64,000 nucleotides of DNA, from assembly GCA_010093605.1 (NCBI GenBank), contig MU004192.1, positions 261,774-325,773 on the forward strand. Direction: 5' to 3'. Below, piece by piece: positions 55,070 through 64,000 of this stretch (positions are counted from its first letter, which is position 1; each line of letters begins with the position of its first letter). The position numbers and the translations under genes were made by a program. Source of the stretch: Lophium mytilinum (lineage: Eukaryota; Ascomycota; Dothideomycetes; Mytilinidiales; Mytilinidiaceae). The notes beneath the pieces were generated by a model. That model saw only the letters and a program-made list of their open reading frames with translations. It ran no database searches and was not told the origin of the DNA.

Positions 55070-55849
55070 ATGGACTCGATGCGGTCCCTGAACACCTCTT
55101 TGCCGTCAGCCTCCAGGCCAAATCCTCCACCTCAACCGGATCTGCATCAAGCCTTCCGATCCGCTGCGCTCTCCGTGACAAATCTCTACAAGACCGCCGC
55201 CGCCGACCAAACACGGGCTCATGGCGAAGGCTACCGGGAAGCCCTGGAGGACCTAATAGGGTTTCTCGACAGTAAAAACTTAGGGCTTGGAGATGGAGAA
55301 GGATGGAGGGTACGGCAATGGGCAACGGAGCGCCTAGACGGAGAACCCACGACCATGCAATCGACATCAGACAGTGACGAAGAGTCTGCCGAAGAGAAGC
55401 GAGCCCGCAGTTCATCGCCTATAATGGAGAGGAAGCAGAGCCCTGAGATCCAGTCGTCATCCCCGTCATATCGCCCTGAGCAGGATGCCCGACCAGAGTC
55501 AGCACCGCCAATGCCACCGCACGCCTCTACACCGCAAACCGTAACCGACATCACACCTCCGCGAGGTGACTTCACATTTACCACCCAACACGCATACCCG
55601 GCCAATGTTGAGAGCGAGATGGAGGCCTCGCCACCCACGACGATGCCCCCGATGAGAGTCGAGCTCCATCCACGTCGCACGTCTAATCGCCACCACAGCA
55701 CCCGTCACAACACACGATCGAACAACACGAACCTAGGCAACGGCGCCGGCTTCAAGCGACGACTACCCTTCAACGAGTACTTTGACCTTAGCGGGCCATG
55801 GAATGGGAAGGATGGATTAGGGGGAAGTAAGCGAGGCCGGTTCTCATAA
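55070..55849 (+). CDS. HAPSTR1/TAPR1-like (C16orf72-type) protein
   Basis: Intronless 259-aa protein. Residues 25-65, DLHQAFRSAALSVTNLYK then ALEDLIGFLDSKN, match the helical core of the C16orf72/HAPSTR1 family (human PFQNAAMAVTNLYK-type stretch), known to pair with HUWE1 in stress responses. DGEGWRVRQWATERLDG follows, common to fungal relatives. The rest, about 90-259, is low-complexity Ser/Pro/Glu-rich and likely disordered, with Lys/Arg near the end (GAGFKRRLPFNEYFDLSGP) that looks like a short conserved motif and nuclear-type basic patch. A stress-signalling or ubiquitin-linked role is an inference from family; conservation of function in fungi is not shown. Confidence 0.65.
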   Translation: MDSMRSLNTSLPSASRPNPPPQPDLHQAFRSAALSVTNLYKTAAADQTRAHGEGYREALEDLIGFLDSKNLGLGDGEGWRVRQWATERLDGEPTTMQSTSDSDEESAEEKRARSSSPIMERKQSPEIQSSSPSYRPEQDARPESAPPMPPHASTPQTVTDITPPRGDFTFTTQHAYPANVESEMEASPPTTMPPMRVELHPRRTSNRHHSTRHNTRSNNTNLGNGAGFKRRLPFNEYFDLSGPWNGKDGLGGSKRGRFS

Positions 55850-56289
55850 GGAGGACATGGCACTGAATTCACGATTAAGCGGGCGGCTGTTTTTTCTAGA
55901 AGCGGGTGCATATTTAAGAGGGGCGTGGTCTACCGGCACCATCAAAGTGGCCGGACGCATTGAGTGGCGTTGCATCTACAGGAGTTTCTTTCCGAACCTG
56001 CCGAGATACCAGTCTAGGATGGCAGTTTGCATAGCATGAAGGCATGGCTTGATTTCTGCAAAGGAGATGAGATGCTATTGGGGCCAGCGATTCCCGTAGC
56101 CTACAATACCCAATATACATACAGCATGATAGTACATAACAGATATTTAACGTTCGTGTGCTGATATCAAGTGACAACTATCTGACCATTAGCGACATTA
56201 AAATACGGCACTTTTTGATAGACTTACACGATCCCAATAAATCAATCCTAAACGCCGTCGCTGATGCAATGAACCATTCCATCCCGAAA
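55850..56289. other. Convergent 3' intergenic region
   Basis: Lies between the HAPSTR1-like and DMAC1-like gene ends. AT-richer on the right. No gene or RNA seen. Confidence 0.4.
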
Positions 56290-56654
56290 TCACCTCAAAA
56301 GCCGATAGATGCCCAATCCTACAAACGTAGCAGCTAGCCCAGTAATGCCCGCCTGTCTTGACTTCATTCCGAACATCGAGCCGCTCTTCAAGATGGTCGC
56401 CTGTTGCTGGCGTAGCTGCGAGTGGCCATTAAGGTATGTAAATGCACCCAGTCCCACGAAGACTCCGCCGCCTAAATGAAGTAGAACGGTTAGTACCAGC
56501 TTTCGGACGATACAACGGGCATAGAAAATGTCCAGGGAATAGTCTTCTACCTACCCATCACGCGACATGGCAGACAGTCTTGGTATTCTTTTTGGCCCGT
56601 AGCGCCAGCCTGAGACTGCTGCATCAGAGGGACCGCTGTTGCATCGCTAGACAT
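56290..56654 (-). CDS. DUF4536/DMAC1-like small mitochondrial membrane protein
   Basis: A 93-aa protein from two exons, 56654-56555 and 56471-56290, with a GTAGGT donor and TTCATTTAG acceptor and matched phase. The N-terminus is polar; then CLPCRVMGGGVFVGLGAFTYL at residues 28-48, a CxxCR motif followed by a Gly-rich membrane helix, and a second short membrane helix AGITGLAATFVGLGIYRLL at the C-terminus. This is the layout of the DUF4536 family, whose human member TMEM261/DMAC1 assists assembly of the distal membrane arm of complex I. The two exons are too short to stand out on their own. Family call rests on the CxxCR plus double-helix pattern; function is inferred. Confidence 0.78.
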
Positions 56655-56899
56655 GTAGGACTGTAGGCGTTTGTGAAGTGTGTTTATGAGTTCAATGAGT
56701 TATTGGATTGATGTCGGAGAGAGAACCTCAAGACCCTGGAGACGGAGGTGCTTGCGGCGGAACTTTGCCGAGACGACATCAACCACAGCTACGACATCAT
56801 CACATTCACTTCCCTGTCACAGGCTCAACATTCGCTCGCAGAACTTCATATCTGCCAGCCCGAATTTGCTCATGGGTCTAACCTCATCTCATTGCAAAC

Positions 56900-58761
56900 A
56901 TGAGTGCCATAGAAGCGCTGTACATCTTCGATGAGCATAAGTCTGTCTCCGCCCTGCCCCTCCATACACCCCTCCATATGCTAACATCTTTACAGTGCCA
57001 CTATACTGGAACATGTGTACCGGGGACGACCACCTACTGCGAGCGTCTTACTACCTCTCTACCTCTCACACCCCTCTCCGCAGCCATCCCTGATATATCT
57101 CCCAAATACACATCCACCGGCGCTGGTATACTCCATAATACAAGACCGACTGCTCTTCCTCTCACCTTCATCGACGGAATCAGAACCGCTGCTGGTGCTC
57201 GAGTTCCTTCATCGTGTGGCAGATGCGCTCGAGGACTTCCTGGGCCCACCACTTCTGGCCAGCAAGATCGAGAGCTCCTATGATGTGGTGGCCCAGTTGC
57301 TCAGTGAGATGTGTGATGGAGGGCTCGTATCAAATACGGAGCCCAATGCTTTAAGAGATGTTGTTGAAGCGCCCAATTGGGTCAAAGGGCTGCTTGGTGG
57401 TGTCGGGCTGCCTAGGTATGTTCGAACTCAATCTGCTTTCATCTCAGAGAGCTACAGTCATATGACCTTCTTTTCATATGCAATTTTGAGGATGATGTGC
57501 AGCTAACGAATGACACAGTTCTTCGCCCTCCCTAAATCCATCGTCTCAAACCCCCTTCTCCCTCCCAAGGCCGTCTCTCCCACGCGCCCCATCAGCCGCA
57601 GCCGCCAGTCCCGTCCCCTGGCGACGCGCAAACGTCCGACACACGAGCAATGAGCTCTACGTCGACATTGTCGAAACCCTCTCCATCACACTCGCGCCCT
57701 CAGGCCGGCCACTCTCCGCCCTTGCTTTCGGGACCGTCGCCTTCACAGCCAAAGTCTCCGGTGTGCCAGACCTAATTCTCCAGCTCAACGCTTCGGGAGG
57801 CATCCTCAACACTATCTCCCTCCCCGTCTTCCACCCCTGCGTCCGACTCGGCCGCTGGAAGGAAAAACCCGGCGAGCTCAGTTTCGTCCCCCCAGACGGC
57901 CGATTCGTCCTCGCAGGCTACGAAGCCGACCTTCTAGGCGGCGACCACCTCTCCTCCTTCACGACCTCCTCGACCTCCAAATCCCTCGCCAACCTCAACC
58001 TCCCCGCGACCGCCGACGTGCGCGTCTCCCTCGGCCCCACAGGCGCAGACTTCGAAGTCCGCCTCTCCATCTCGCCCCGCTTCCAAAACAAGCCCTCCGG
58101 CTCCTCATCCTCATCCTCCGCCCGCGGCGGCATAGGCTCCCGCTCCGCCTCCGCCTTCTCCGCCACCGGCACCACAGCCCATCCCCACATCGAGGACGTC
58201 AAGGTCCACATCCCCCTCCCCGCCGCCGTGCGCACCATCGCCGACCTCCGCGCCAGCAGAGGCGACGCGCAGTACGCGCCCGGCGACGCGGGGATCGAGT
58301 GGCGCGTCGCGGCCAAAGACGTCGCGGCGCTGCTAGCCAGCCACCACGGCGGCAACACCAACGCGTCCGCAACGCTCCGCGGTAGCGTCGTCGGCGAGGA
58401 CGAGGAAGAGGAGGAGACGGCGCCGTCTGTGTCGCTCGAAGCGGGGAGTCGGTGGGAGTACGACGAGGACGAGAGTGGGAGCTACCAGACGTCTTCGGCC
58501 GAGCCGGTGCAGCAGCGGAATGGGAACGATAAGGGGGAGGCGGAGCAGCGGAATAAGCGGAGGGTCGCGCTGAATAAGGTGCTCATGCCTAGTTCGGCGA
58601 CGGTGAGTTTCTCGGTCAAGGGGTGGTTGGCGAGCGGCATTCGGGTGGAGACGCTGATGGTGGATGTGAAGAGGAGTAAGGGGCTGGGGGCGGGGGTGAC
58701 GCCGTATAAGGGGGTGAAGTATCTGACGGTTAGCAAGAGGGGGGTGGAGGCGAGGTGTTGA
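56900..58761 (+). CDS. APM3: AP-3 adaptor complex subunit mu
   Basis: Medium subunit of the AP-3 adaptor, which sorts cargo to the vacuole. Exons 56900-56940, 56996-57415 and 57519-58761 give 567 aa. The N-terminal longin-like domain starts MSAIEALYIFDEHNATILEHVYRG; LEFLHRVADALEDFLGPPLLASKIESSYDVVAQLLSEM is the family hallmark. The mu-homology domain begins with VPWRRANVRHTSNELYVDIVET and includes LPVFHPCVRLGRW and PPDGRFVLAGYEADLL. It carries two low-complexity insertions, a Ser/Gly run near residue 360 and an acidic/Gln/Arg-rich run near 480. The closing KGWLASGIRVETLMVD and PYKGVKYLTVSKRGVEAR strands are intact. Shares a 245-bp divergent promoter with the DMAC1-like gene. Confidence 0.9.
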
Positions 58762-59949
58762 GAGCTAGGGGGGATGCATGGGAGGGAGGTGGTGGGGACA
58801 GGAGCATTTGTGACGATCATTGCATCCTGAATAAACTGTATATGAACAGTAGTCGCCCCTTTCTACGCTTCTTGCGGGAGTGACATGACCGCCCCTTAAA
58901 ACCATACTTATACAACCTATCCACGTGCTATCCGCTTATCTAACCCTCGCCTTGGCACCTCAAATCTCCAGCCCTCCTCGCCTTCCAACACCTTTCCGCA
59001 TGCAACTCCACAACCACACCTCCTATCCAGAATCTGACACCAGGACGTTCATCGCTAGGTCAGATAGTATTTTTAAGAAACGTCTTAGCAAGAGAGAATC
59101 GATGCCTCGTGGGGCGGGCGGTGGGTCTACGGCCTTCCACACTTGATTGGCGGTTTCGCGGCTGCCAAGAGTTGCCGAATTGGGGTGGTAAACAGAAGGG
59201 AGGGTGCACGTGATCGCTAACACCACCCATCAGAAAACACCTCGCGCATATAGGGTTCTCAGAAGATTTATAGTCCCCAAAAGGTTCCATCTGATGAACT
59301 TCACCCGCTTACAGTCAGCCAACATAGCCGTTGTTAGCAGTGCTTCAGCTGGAAGAGATAACGGACGGCGTGTTCAGACTTGTGAGTTAGTAATGTAGGC
59401 CTCAGACTTATCGTGCGAGCGGGATAGGCGCTTCGTGCACGCCATCTCGACGAAATCAGATATCACGCGGTTCGATCTGTGACTCTGTGCAAGTAAAGCA
59501 TCGAATAAGACCCCTAGATGCTGCGTTTCATCGTCCCAGTTGACGAAATTACTCGCAGGCCCACGTGCCGCGGCAATCCTTCGCTGTGAAGGCAATCCGC
59601 GAATGTGCACTGTTCATCGTGTCGGACTTAGTTCTAGCAACCGCAGTCAAACTTCGGCACATATAAAGAAACTGATTCGAAATGCCGAGAACAACGCCGA
59701 TGGTGGTATACGGACTTAAAACGGGATTGTCTTGGTAGCTAATTGATAGATGTCCTCCGCTCCGGCCGTACTGACTATATTACATCGAACAGTTTTGCAA
59801 ATTAGCAGAGAACGCCAGTGAATAGTCTGTTCTGGAGGAGAAAGGCTGGTGCGGCTGCGGGTACCTTACCATTCATAGGTATCACCGGCTGATACACAGA
59901 CAAGCCCACGACCTGCGATACTGTGTTCAGCGCGGTGCTCGAGAGATCC
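58762..59949. other. Convergent intergenic region, about 1.2 kb
   Basis: Between the AP-3 mu and G-patch gene ends. It is long for a convergent gap. ORFs are under 80 codons and lack family features. No RNA gene or transposon end is recognised. Confidence 0.45.
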
Positions 59950-62163
59950 TCATTTCCCCTCTGCCTTCTGCACCAATGCCTCCTCGAGCCCGATCGGCTC
60001 CCATACGCTCTTTTCCTTCTTGTTCTGCGCCCAGACGACGTCGCCTTTCAGGTATACCAACGCGCCGCCCTTGCCGGTCGCACTCGCTGTGATCCTGAAG
60101 AGAGGGAAGCCGGTGGTCGCGTGGGCCTCGCGCAGAGGTATGAGAAGCAGGTTTTCTTCGCTGCACCAGGCTTCCACGACATCTTTGAACGTCGCTTCTT
60201 CCACCACTTCTTTACGTGCTGACCGCGGGTCCTTTCTCGCACTTCCCGGTGCCTTCGGGGTTCCGGGTGGACCAGCCACAGGTCGTTCCGGGCCTGCTCT
60301 TGGGGGAGCCAACTCGGTCTTAGCACGATCCCCAAGATCCAACGCCTCGTTCATTAATGCGAGTCCTTTATCCCACATCTCTGCGATTGCTCGCGATGAG
60401 TTTATCTCGTCGGGGAAGTAGCCTTTCCACCACGTGAACCATTGCCCAACTTCGTCGTAGTTTGGATCTGCCGTGAGCCATTGGTGCAGTACGGTGAGCC
60501 ACTTGGGGAAGAACTCGGCGAGGAACAGCTGTGCCAGTACGCTGGCTTTGAAGAAGGACTTCCATGCTAACACGCGTTCGAGAGGCTTCAAGTCTTGTTC
60601 TGCAGGATTGACCTCGAAGTCTGAGGTAAGCTGAAGAGCGAGACGTGGCAGGAGATGCCGGACGAGCGCATTGTCGAGTTCGCCGCGTAGAACTTCTCGC
60701 CAGTTTTCCAGGCCTGGTATGACACCGCGTGAGAGATCCCAGGTGTCGAGAGCAAGTCGAAATTTCCTCTTCACGTCTACAAGAAGTCCGGAAGAGCTCC
60801 GGGGATCCGTGTGATGATCTGAGAGATATTGTAACCAAGGGAAAAGCCAAACGTGAGGGAGTGGTGTTGACGATCTCTTTTTCAATGATGTACGAGGATT
60901 CCAGTTGTGGACAGCAGTCGTAAGTTTCTGTACGATGAGCTGGTTAAGAACGTTGTTGTAGACAAATGGCGGAAGAATGTCTTTCCAGGCTTCGACAAGC
61001 GCGATGAGGGTCGCAGGCTTGCAAACATCCCACTCGTTCGTCACGGCGGTGCGAACCTTTGGCAGCCATAGAGTATAAATCATAGTTTCGTAGGCGGTGG
61101 TGGATTTGTGGCGTCGACCGGTGTCGAATGTGTCGCCGCCGTTGAGCACAGCAACTGTGTCCCTGGTGGCTATTCCGAGAATTGAGCGTAGCCGTTGGAT
61201 ATGAGGGACAAGGTGCATTGGTTTCTCTAATGGGTCCCAATCGAGCATCTCCTGCTTGAAAAGAGGATGTATCGCAGCCACGGCGGCTTCCGAGAGGCCG
61301 AAATTCTGGATTTCATCCCGAAACTCGAATTGAATAGTGTCGAGCTGAGAAACCACTTCAGTCCACTTGTTCGCCGCTTCATCGGCCGTGCTGGCCTTGT
61401 TTAGATCTAGCTGGCTTAGAGCTGCAATTGCTTCTGTGACGCCTTTGACCTTCCGGATCTCCTCTTGTTGTGCCTCAATCTCCTGTTGCAGCTGGTCTTC
61501 TTCGAGGAACAAGAATTTCTTCTTCTCCGTAACGTCATTCCAGGCGTCAGCAAAAGCTTCCAGCTCCATTCTGGCCTTCCTCGCAAGTTTTTCAGCATCG
61601 GTGTCTGATGTGCCGCCCAACGGGGTCATCAATCCCGCAGTGGATGTGAGCAGCCTTGCCTCCTTGCCCGTCGCATCGATCAACGATTTGAGAACATTCG
61701 GGACGTGCAAGCCATCGGCGGCAGCTTCAATATCGGCGGCGGTCCTGTACTTGGTCTTGGTTCGCGCGAATCCGCTGGGTGTACTGGCGCCGCTGGCAGT
61801 TCCAGACCTCATAATCTCCTTTCGTCGCTTCCTAGCTTTCCGCTCTTCTTCCGACGAATCCTCATATACCTCTCCTCGTCTCTCGGCAGCCCGTTTGGCT
61901 TCGGCCTTTGCCTGGGCGGTCTTCTCCTTGACTGCGCCTACACCAGCGCCTTGAGGCCGCAGCTTGACCTCGATCGGATTCAGGATGCCCTCGCCTTCCT
62001 TTCCGAGACCCTGGCCCTCCTGGTATCCCATCTTGGCCATCATCTTCTCGGCGAAGGACATCTTGGACTTTGCGCCGGCGTGGTCGCCGCCACCGTTCTT
62101 CACGCTCTTGCGACTGGCGGCATCGCTGAAGTCGCCTTTGCGCTTGAAGGCCGGGCGCTCCAT
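59950..62163 (-). CDS. G-patch splicing factor, TFIP11/Ntr1 family
   Basis: Spliceosome-disassembly factor of the Tuftelin-interacting-protein-11/Ntr1 family, acting with the Prp43 helicase in the nucleus. Intronless, 737 aa. The ATG at 62163 (MERPAFKRKGDF) is preferred to the open upstream frame, whose Cys-rich residues are not family-like. The G-patch is at about 40-75 (KMMAKMGYQEGQGLGKEGEG). A basic Lys/Arg-rich region follows, then a long helical part with ILGIATRDTV and the GCFC-type region WLPKVRTAVTNEWDVCKPATLIALVEAWKDILPPFVYNNVLNQLI. LPRLALQLTSDFEVNPAEQDLKPLERVLAWKSFF is a family hallmark. The C-terminus is Arg/Pro-rich then conserved. It is divergent from the gene at 62551. Confidence 0.93.
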   Translation of the reverse strand: MERPAFKRKGDFSDAASRKSVKNGGGDHAGAKSKMSFAEKMMAKMGYQEGQGLGKEGEGILNPIEVKLRPQGAGVGAVKEKTAQAKAEAKRAAERRGEVYEDSSEEERKARKRRKEIMRSGTASGASTPSGFARTKTKYRTAADIEAAADGLHVPNVLKSLIDATGKEARLLTSTAGLMTPLGGTSDTDAEKLARKARMELEAFADAWNDVTEKKKFLFLEEDQLQQEIEAQQEEIRKVKGVTEAIAALSQLDLNKASTADEAANKWTEVVSQLDTIQFEFRDEIQNFGLSEAAVAAIHPLFKQEMLDWDPLEKPMHLVPHIQRLRSILGIATRDTVAVLNGGDTFDTGRRHKSTTAYETMIYTLWLPKVRTAVTNEWDVCKPATLIALVEAWKDILPPFVYNNVLNQLIVQKLTTAVHNWNPRTSLKKRSSTPLPHVWLFPWLQYLSDHHTDPRSSSGLLVDVKRKFRLALDTWDLSRGVIPGLENWREVLRGELDNALVRHLLPRLALQLTSDFEVNPAEQDLKPLERVLAWKSFFKASVLAQLFLAEFFPKWLTVLHQWLTADPNYDEVGQWFTWWKGYFPDEINSSRAIAEMWDKGLALMNEALDLGDRAKTELAPPRAGPERPVAGPPGTPKAPGSARKDPRSARKEVVEEATFKDVVEAWCSEENLLLIPLREAHATTGFPLFRITASATGKGGALVYLKGDVVWAQNKKEKSVWEPIGLEEALVQKAEGK

Positions 62164-62550
62164 GGTGAGGGTGTGTGTATTAGAGGGAGGGCGGCGCGGG
62201 TCGGGGTCTCGATGGGATGAGTGAAGGTCGCACAGTGCAGGCAGAGAGTAGACAGTAGTGCTGAGGCTGGCGATAGTTGCGCAGAAAGTAGACACCAGTG
62301 CTGAGGCTGGCAATAGTTGCCGCGACCGGGATGTTTATTCTAGGCGTTGCAGCGTTGGCGTTGATTGTGGCGGTCGCTGTGGTTTCGGCTGCGATCGCCC
62401 TCTGCTTTTAGTGCCCCGTTAAACTATTTTGGGCAGCGGCCCTATCTCTCCAACGCCCGCCAATTCACTGCAACAACACTGACTGACCTCCCCGTCGCGT
62501 GCATTCCGCACCTCTCACCACCGCGGGCTCCTGACAACGCCCAAATCACC
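62164..62550. promoter_or_regulatory. Divergent promoter region, G-patch gene / Ser-rich gene
   Basis: A 387-bp gap between start codons. A CCAAT box lies at about 62459-62463 on the plus strand. Other elements are not assigned. Confidence 0.5.
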
Positions 62551-64000
62551 ATGGACCTCCCTCGCTCTACCTCTCCGCAGCCAATGGTGCGAGTCGCGTC
62601 TCACGAGGGCCCGATAGACCTCCGCCATCCCACACCTGATCTACAATCGCTGCAAGGGGCGTACATAGGCAATGTTGAGCGCCTGGAGGAGCGCGCCGAG
62701 AGGATGAGCTCGACGGGCTCAGAACTCGGCGAAGAGATCCGCAAACTGCAGCTGGAGCAAAAGCTGTCAGACAGCCGCAAATCTTCACTCCTATCCGGCG
62801 GCGACGACAGAGTACTACCCGCCGCTCGCTCCCGCAACGCCTCGACCAGCTCCTATACAAACTCTATTGTGGACGTCAACACCACGGCCAGATGGGGCGG
62901 CTATTCACCTGGTGGTTTCATCACTTCCCCAATTGGCTCCATCCGCTCTGGATCGTGGTCCCAGCCATCGTTGCAAAGACAGCGTTCAGCTAGCCGCACC
63001 TCCCGCCTGGGAAATGTTATACACCCCGAGGACGAGGAGAACCACCACGATCAGACCGTTTCGCCTACCATGCACAACGCAGTGCCCCGAAGTGCCTCGC
63101 CGAAGCCATCGAGCCGTCGGGAGTCCTCTTTCGGCCAACATTATGACCAAATAGCGCAGGAAATAACAAATGCCTTCGATTACAACCCCAACAAATCCCC
63201 TATGTCGGATAGTCAACACCACAGCGGCTACTTCCAACACGATTTACCCGACAGGCCACCCACTGCGGCCTCCACCGACACCTACCACCAAGCTCGAACG
63301 CTCTTCCAGGACTTCGATGGGGTGCACTGTTCTCCGGTAGCAGAGGAGTTTGGTGCAAACTCTCAAAATAATGGCAGTAGGAACTCGTCTCTGCTAAGGT
63401 CAATGCCTCCTCCTCCTCAGCCAGGGCAGCCTCCACCAAACGATGGAATGGTCTTCTATCCCGCGCCTGTCCCTCGCATGTTGAATCTTCCCAAGCGCCT
63501 CTCCCAATTGCCAGCCGCCTCCGTTCAGGCCAAGCGACGCACGCAGCTCCTGCAGTCTCTGCCACCAGACGCTCGGAAATCTGCTATATGGTTACCTGAC
63601 GAAGCGCGAAACTCCTCAGACTCTGCCGACGCCGCGCAGAACCGGAAGTCTGTCATGAATCCGCGCAAGAGCGTCTCTGGCCTTCCTGCCCAGCTTCGAG
63701 CAAGCATGTTCTTCGATCAAGTTGCCGAGGCTCAGGAGTTTGAGGTCAAGGGAGAGTCAGCTGAGGAGACCCTTGACAGCATCCTGGAGGCGTCGGCGCA
63801 TGCTCCGGTCGGCGCTTTCACGGACCACCCTTACGCTGGCCGTGTCGGTAATGAAGTGTACGGCAAGGAAGACGTCCGTCGCAGTACTATATCGCTACTC
63901 AATCAGGACAAAGCCGAGGCGAGGAAAAGCCGTAGCTCTTTGAACCTGCTACGTACTCGACGCAACTCAAGTGGTGATGGACTGAATAAATTGCAGAAGC
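62551..64000 (+). CDS. Long Ser-rich hypothetical protein, 3' end outside window
   Basis: An ATG-initiated frame that stays open for 483 codons to the window edge, so it is partial at the 3' end. Residues include a predicted short coiled-coil region (GNVERLEERAERMSSTG to LEQKLSDSRKS, about 45-80). Then comes a long disordered Ser/Arg-rich stretch with many RS/SRR sites and a PPPPQPGQPPP run. Near residues 310-350 a conserved-looking block (NLPKRLSQLPAASVQAKRRTQLL, then DARKSAIWLPDEA) ends with LPAQLRASMFFDQVAEAQEFEVKGESAEETLDSILEASAHAPVGAF. I know only uncharacterised Pezizomycotina relatives. No membrane segment or enzyme motif is seen. Divergent from the G-patch gene. Confidence 0.75.
   Translation, partial: MDLPRSTSPQPMVRVASHEGPIDLRHPTPDLQSLQGAYIGNVERLEERAERMSSTGSELGEEIRKLQLEQKLSDSRKSSLLSGGDDRVLPAARSRNASTSSYTNSIVDVNTTARWGGYSPGGFITSPIGSIRSGSWSQPSLQRQRSASRTSRLGNVIHPEDEENHHDQTVSPTMHNAVPRSASPKPSSRRESSFGQHYDQIAQEITNAFDYNPNKSPMSDSQHHSGYFQHDLPDRPPTAASTDTYHQARTLFQDFDGVHCSPVAEEFGANSQNNGSRNSSLLRSMPPPPQPGQPPPNDGMVFYPAPVPRMLNLPKRLSQLPAASVQAKRRTQLLQSLPPDARKSAIWLPDEARNSSDSADAAQNRKSVMNPRKSVSGLPAQLRASMFFDQVAEAQEFEVKGESAEETLDSILEASAHAPVGAFTDHPYAGRVGNEVYGKEDVRRSTISLLNQDKAEARKSRSSLNLLRTRRNSSGDGLNKLQK

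Noticed and set aside
1-64000. CRISPR arrays, LTR or DNA transposons, rRNA
   Set aside because: No repeat-spacer arrays, long terminal repeats, transposase or reverse-transcriptase-like frames, or rRNA-like stretches were seen.

Overview
The window looks like nuclear DNA from a filamentous ascomycete (Pezizomycotina, probably Dothideomycetes). Genes are dense and lie on both strands. Introns are short (mostly 47-100 bp) with clean GT-AG ends. The families are typical of such fungi: HET-domain proteins, DUF7730 and DUF7907 proteins, a GH71 glucanase, a fungal CorA-like transporter, and cytoplasmic and mitochondrial housekeeping enzymes with fungal architecture. Exon models were built by hand from splice sites, phase and family fit. 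I found no tRNA, rRNA, CRISPR array or intact transposon.

Left part (1-25 kb): a CorA-like transporter, a secreted PhoD-type phosphatase, the centrin-binding spindle-pole protein Sfi1, a tiny twin-CX9C gene resembling complex I assembly factor NDUFAF8, cytosolic isoleucyl-tRNA synthetase, a GPI-anchored-type surface protein gene with an in-frame stop, a small F-box-like protein, a six-exon Baeyer-Villiger-type flavin monooxygenase, a HET-domain protein, an orphan 80-residue ORF and a mucin-like secreted protein with a Cys-rich tail.

Middle (26-46 kb): an accessory-looking block with a P-loop GTPase bearing a coiled coil and C-terminal hydrophobic anchor, an unrecognised coiled-coil protein, a divergently transcribed Hsp70-like ATPase and a DUF7730 protein with four RRxS repeats. 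It is followed by 2-oxoglutarate dehydrogenase E1, an epoxide hydrolase, a GH71 alpha-1,3-glucanase and a second HET gene.

Right part (45.7-64 kb): mostly conserved housekeeping genes in tight divergent pairs: an OPT transporter with GPI8, then a DUF7907 secreted protein and a membrane-anchored amidohydrolase, COQ7 with a HAPSTR1-like gene, a DMAC1/DUF4536-like gene with AP-3 mu, and a TFIP11/Ntr1-type G-patch splicing factor with a long Ser-rich gene cut by the window end.

Mitochondrial functions recur (NDUFAF8-like, DMAC1-like, COQ7, KGD1), but these genes are dispersed and I do not claim a cluster. The most speculative idea is that the GTPase, coiled-coil, Hsp70-like and DUF7730 block forms a sensing or stress module. 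Two small spliced genes (59 and 93 codons) are the most solid new-annotation results.
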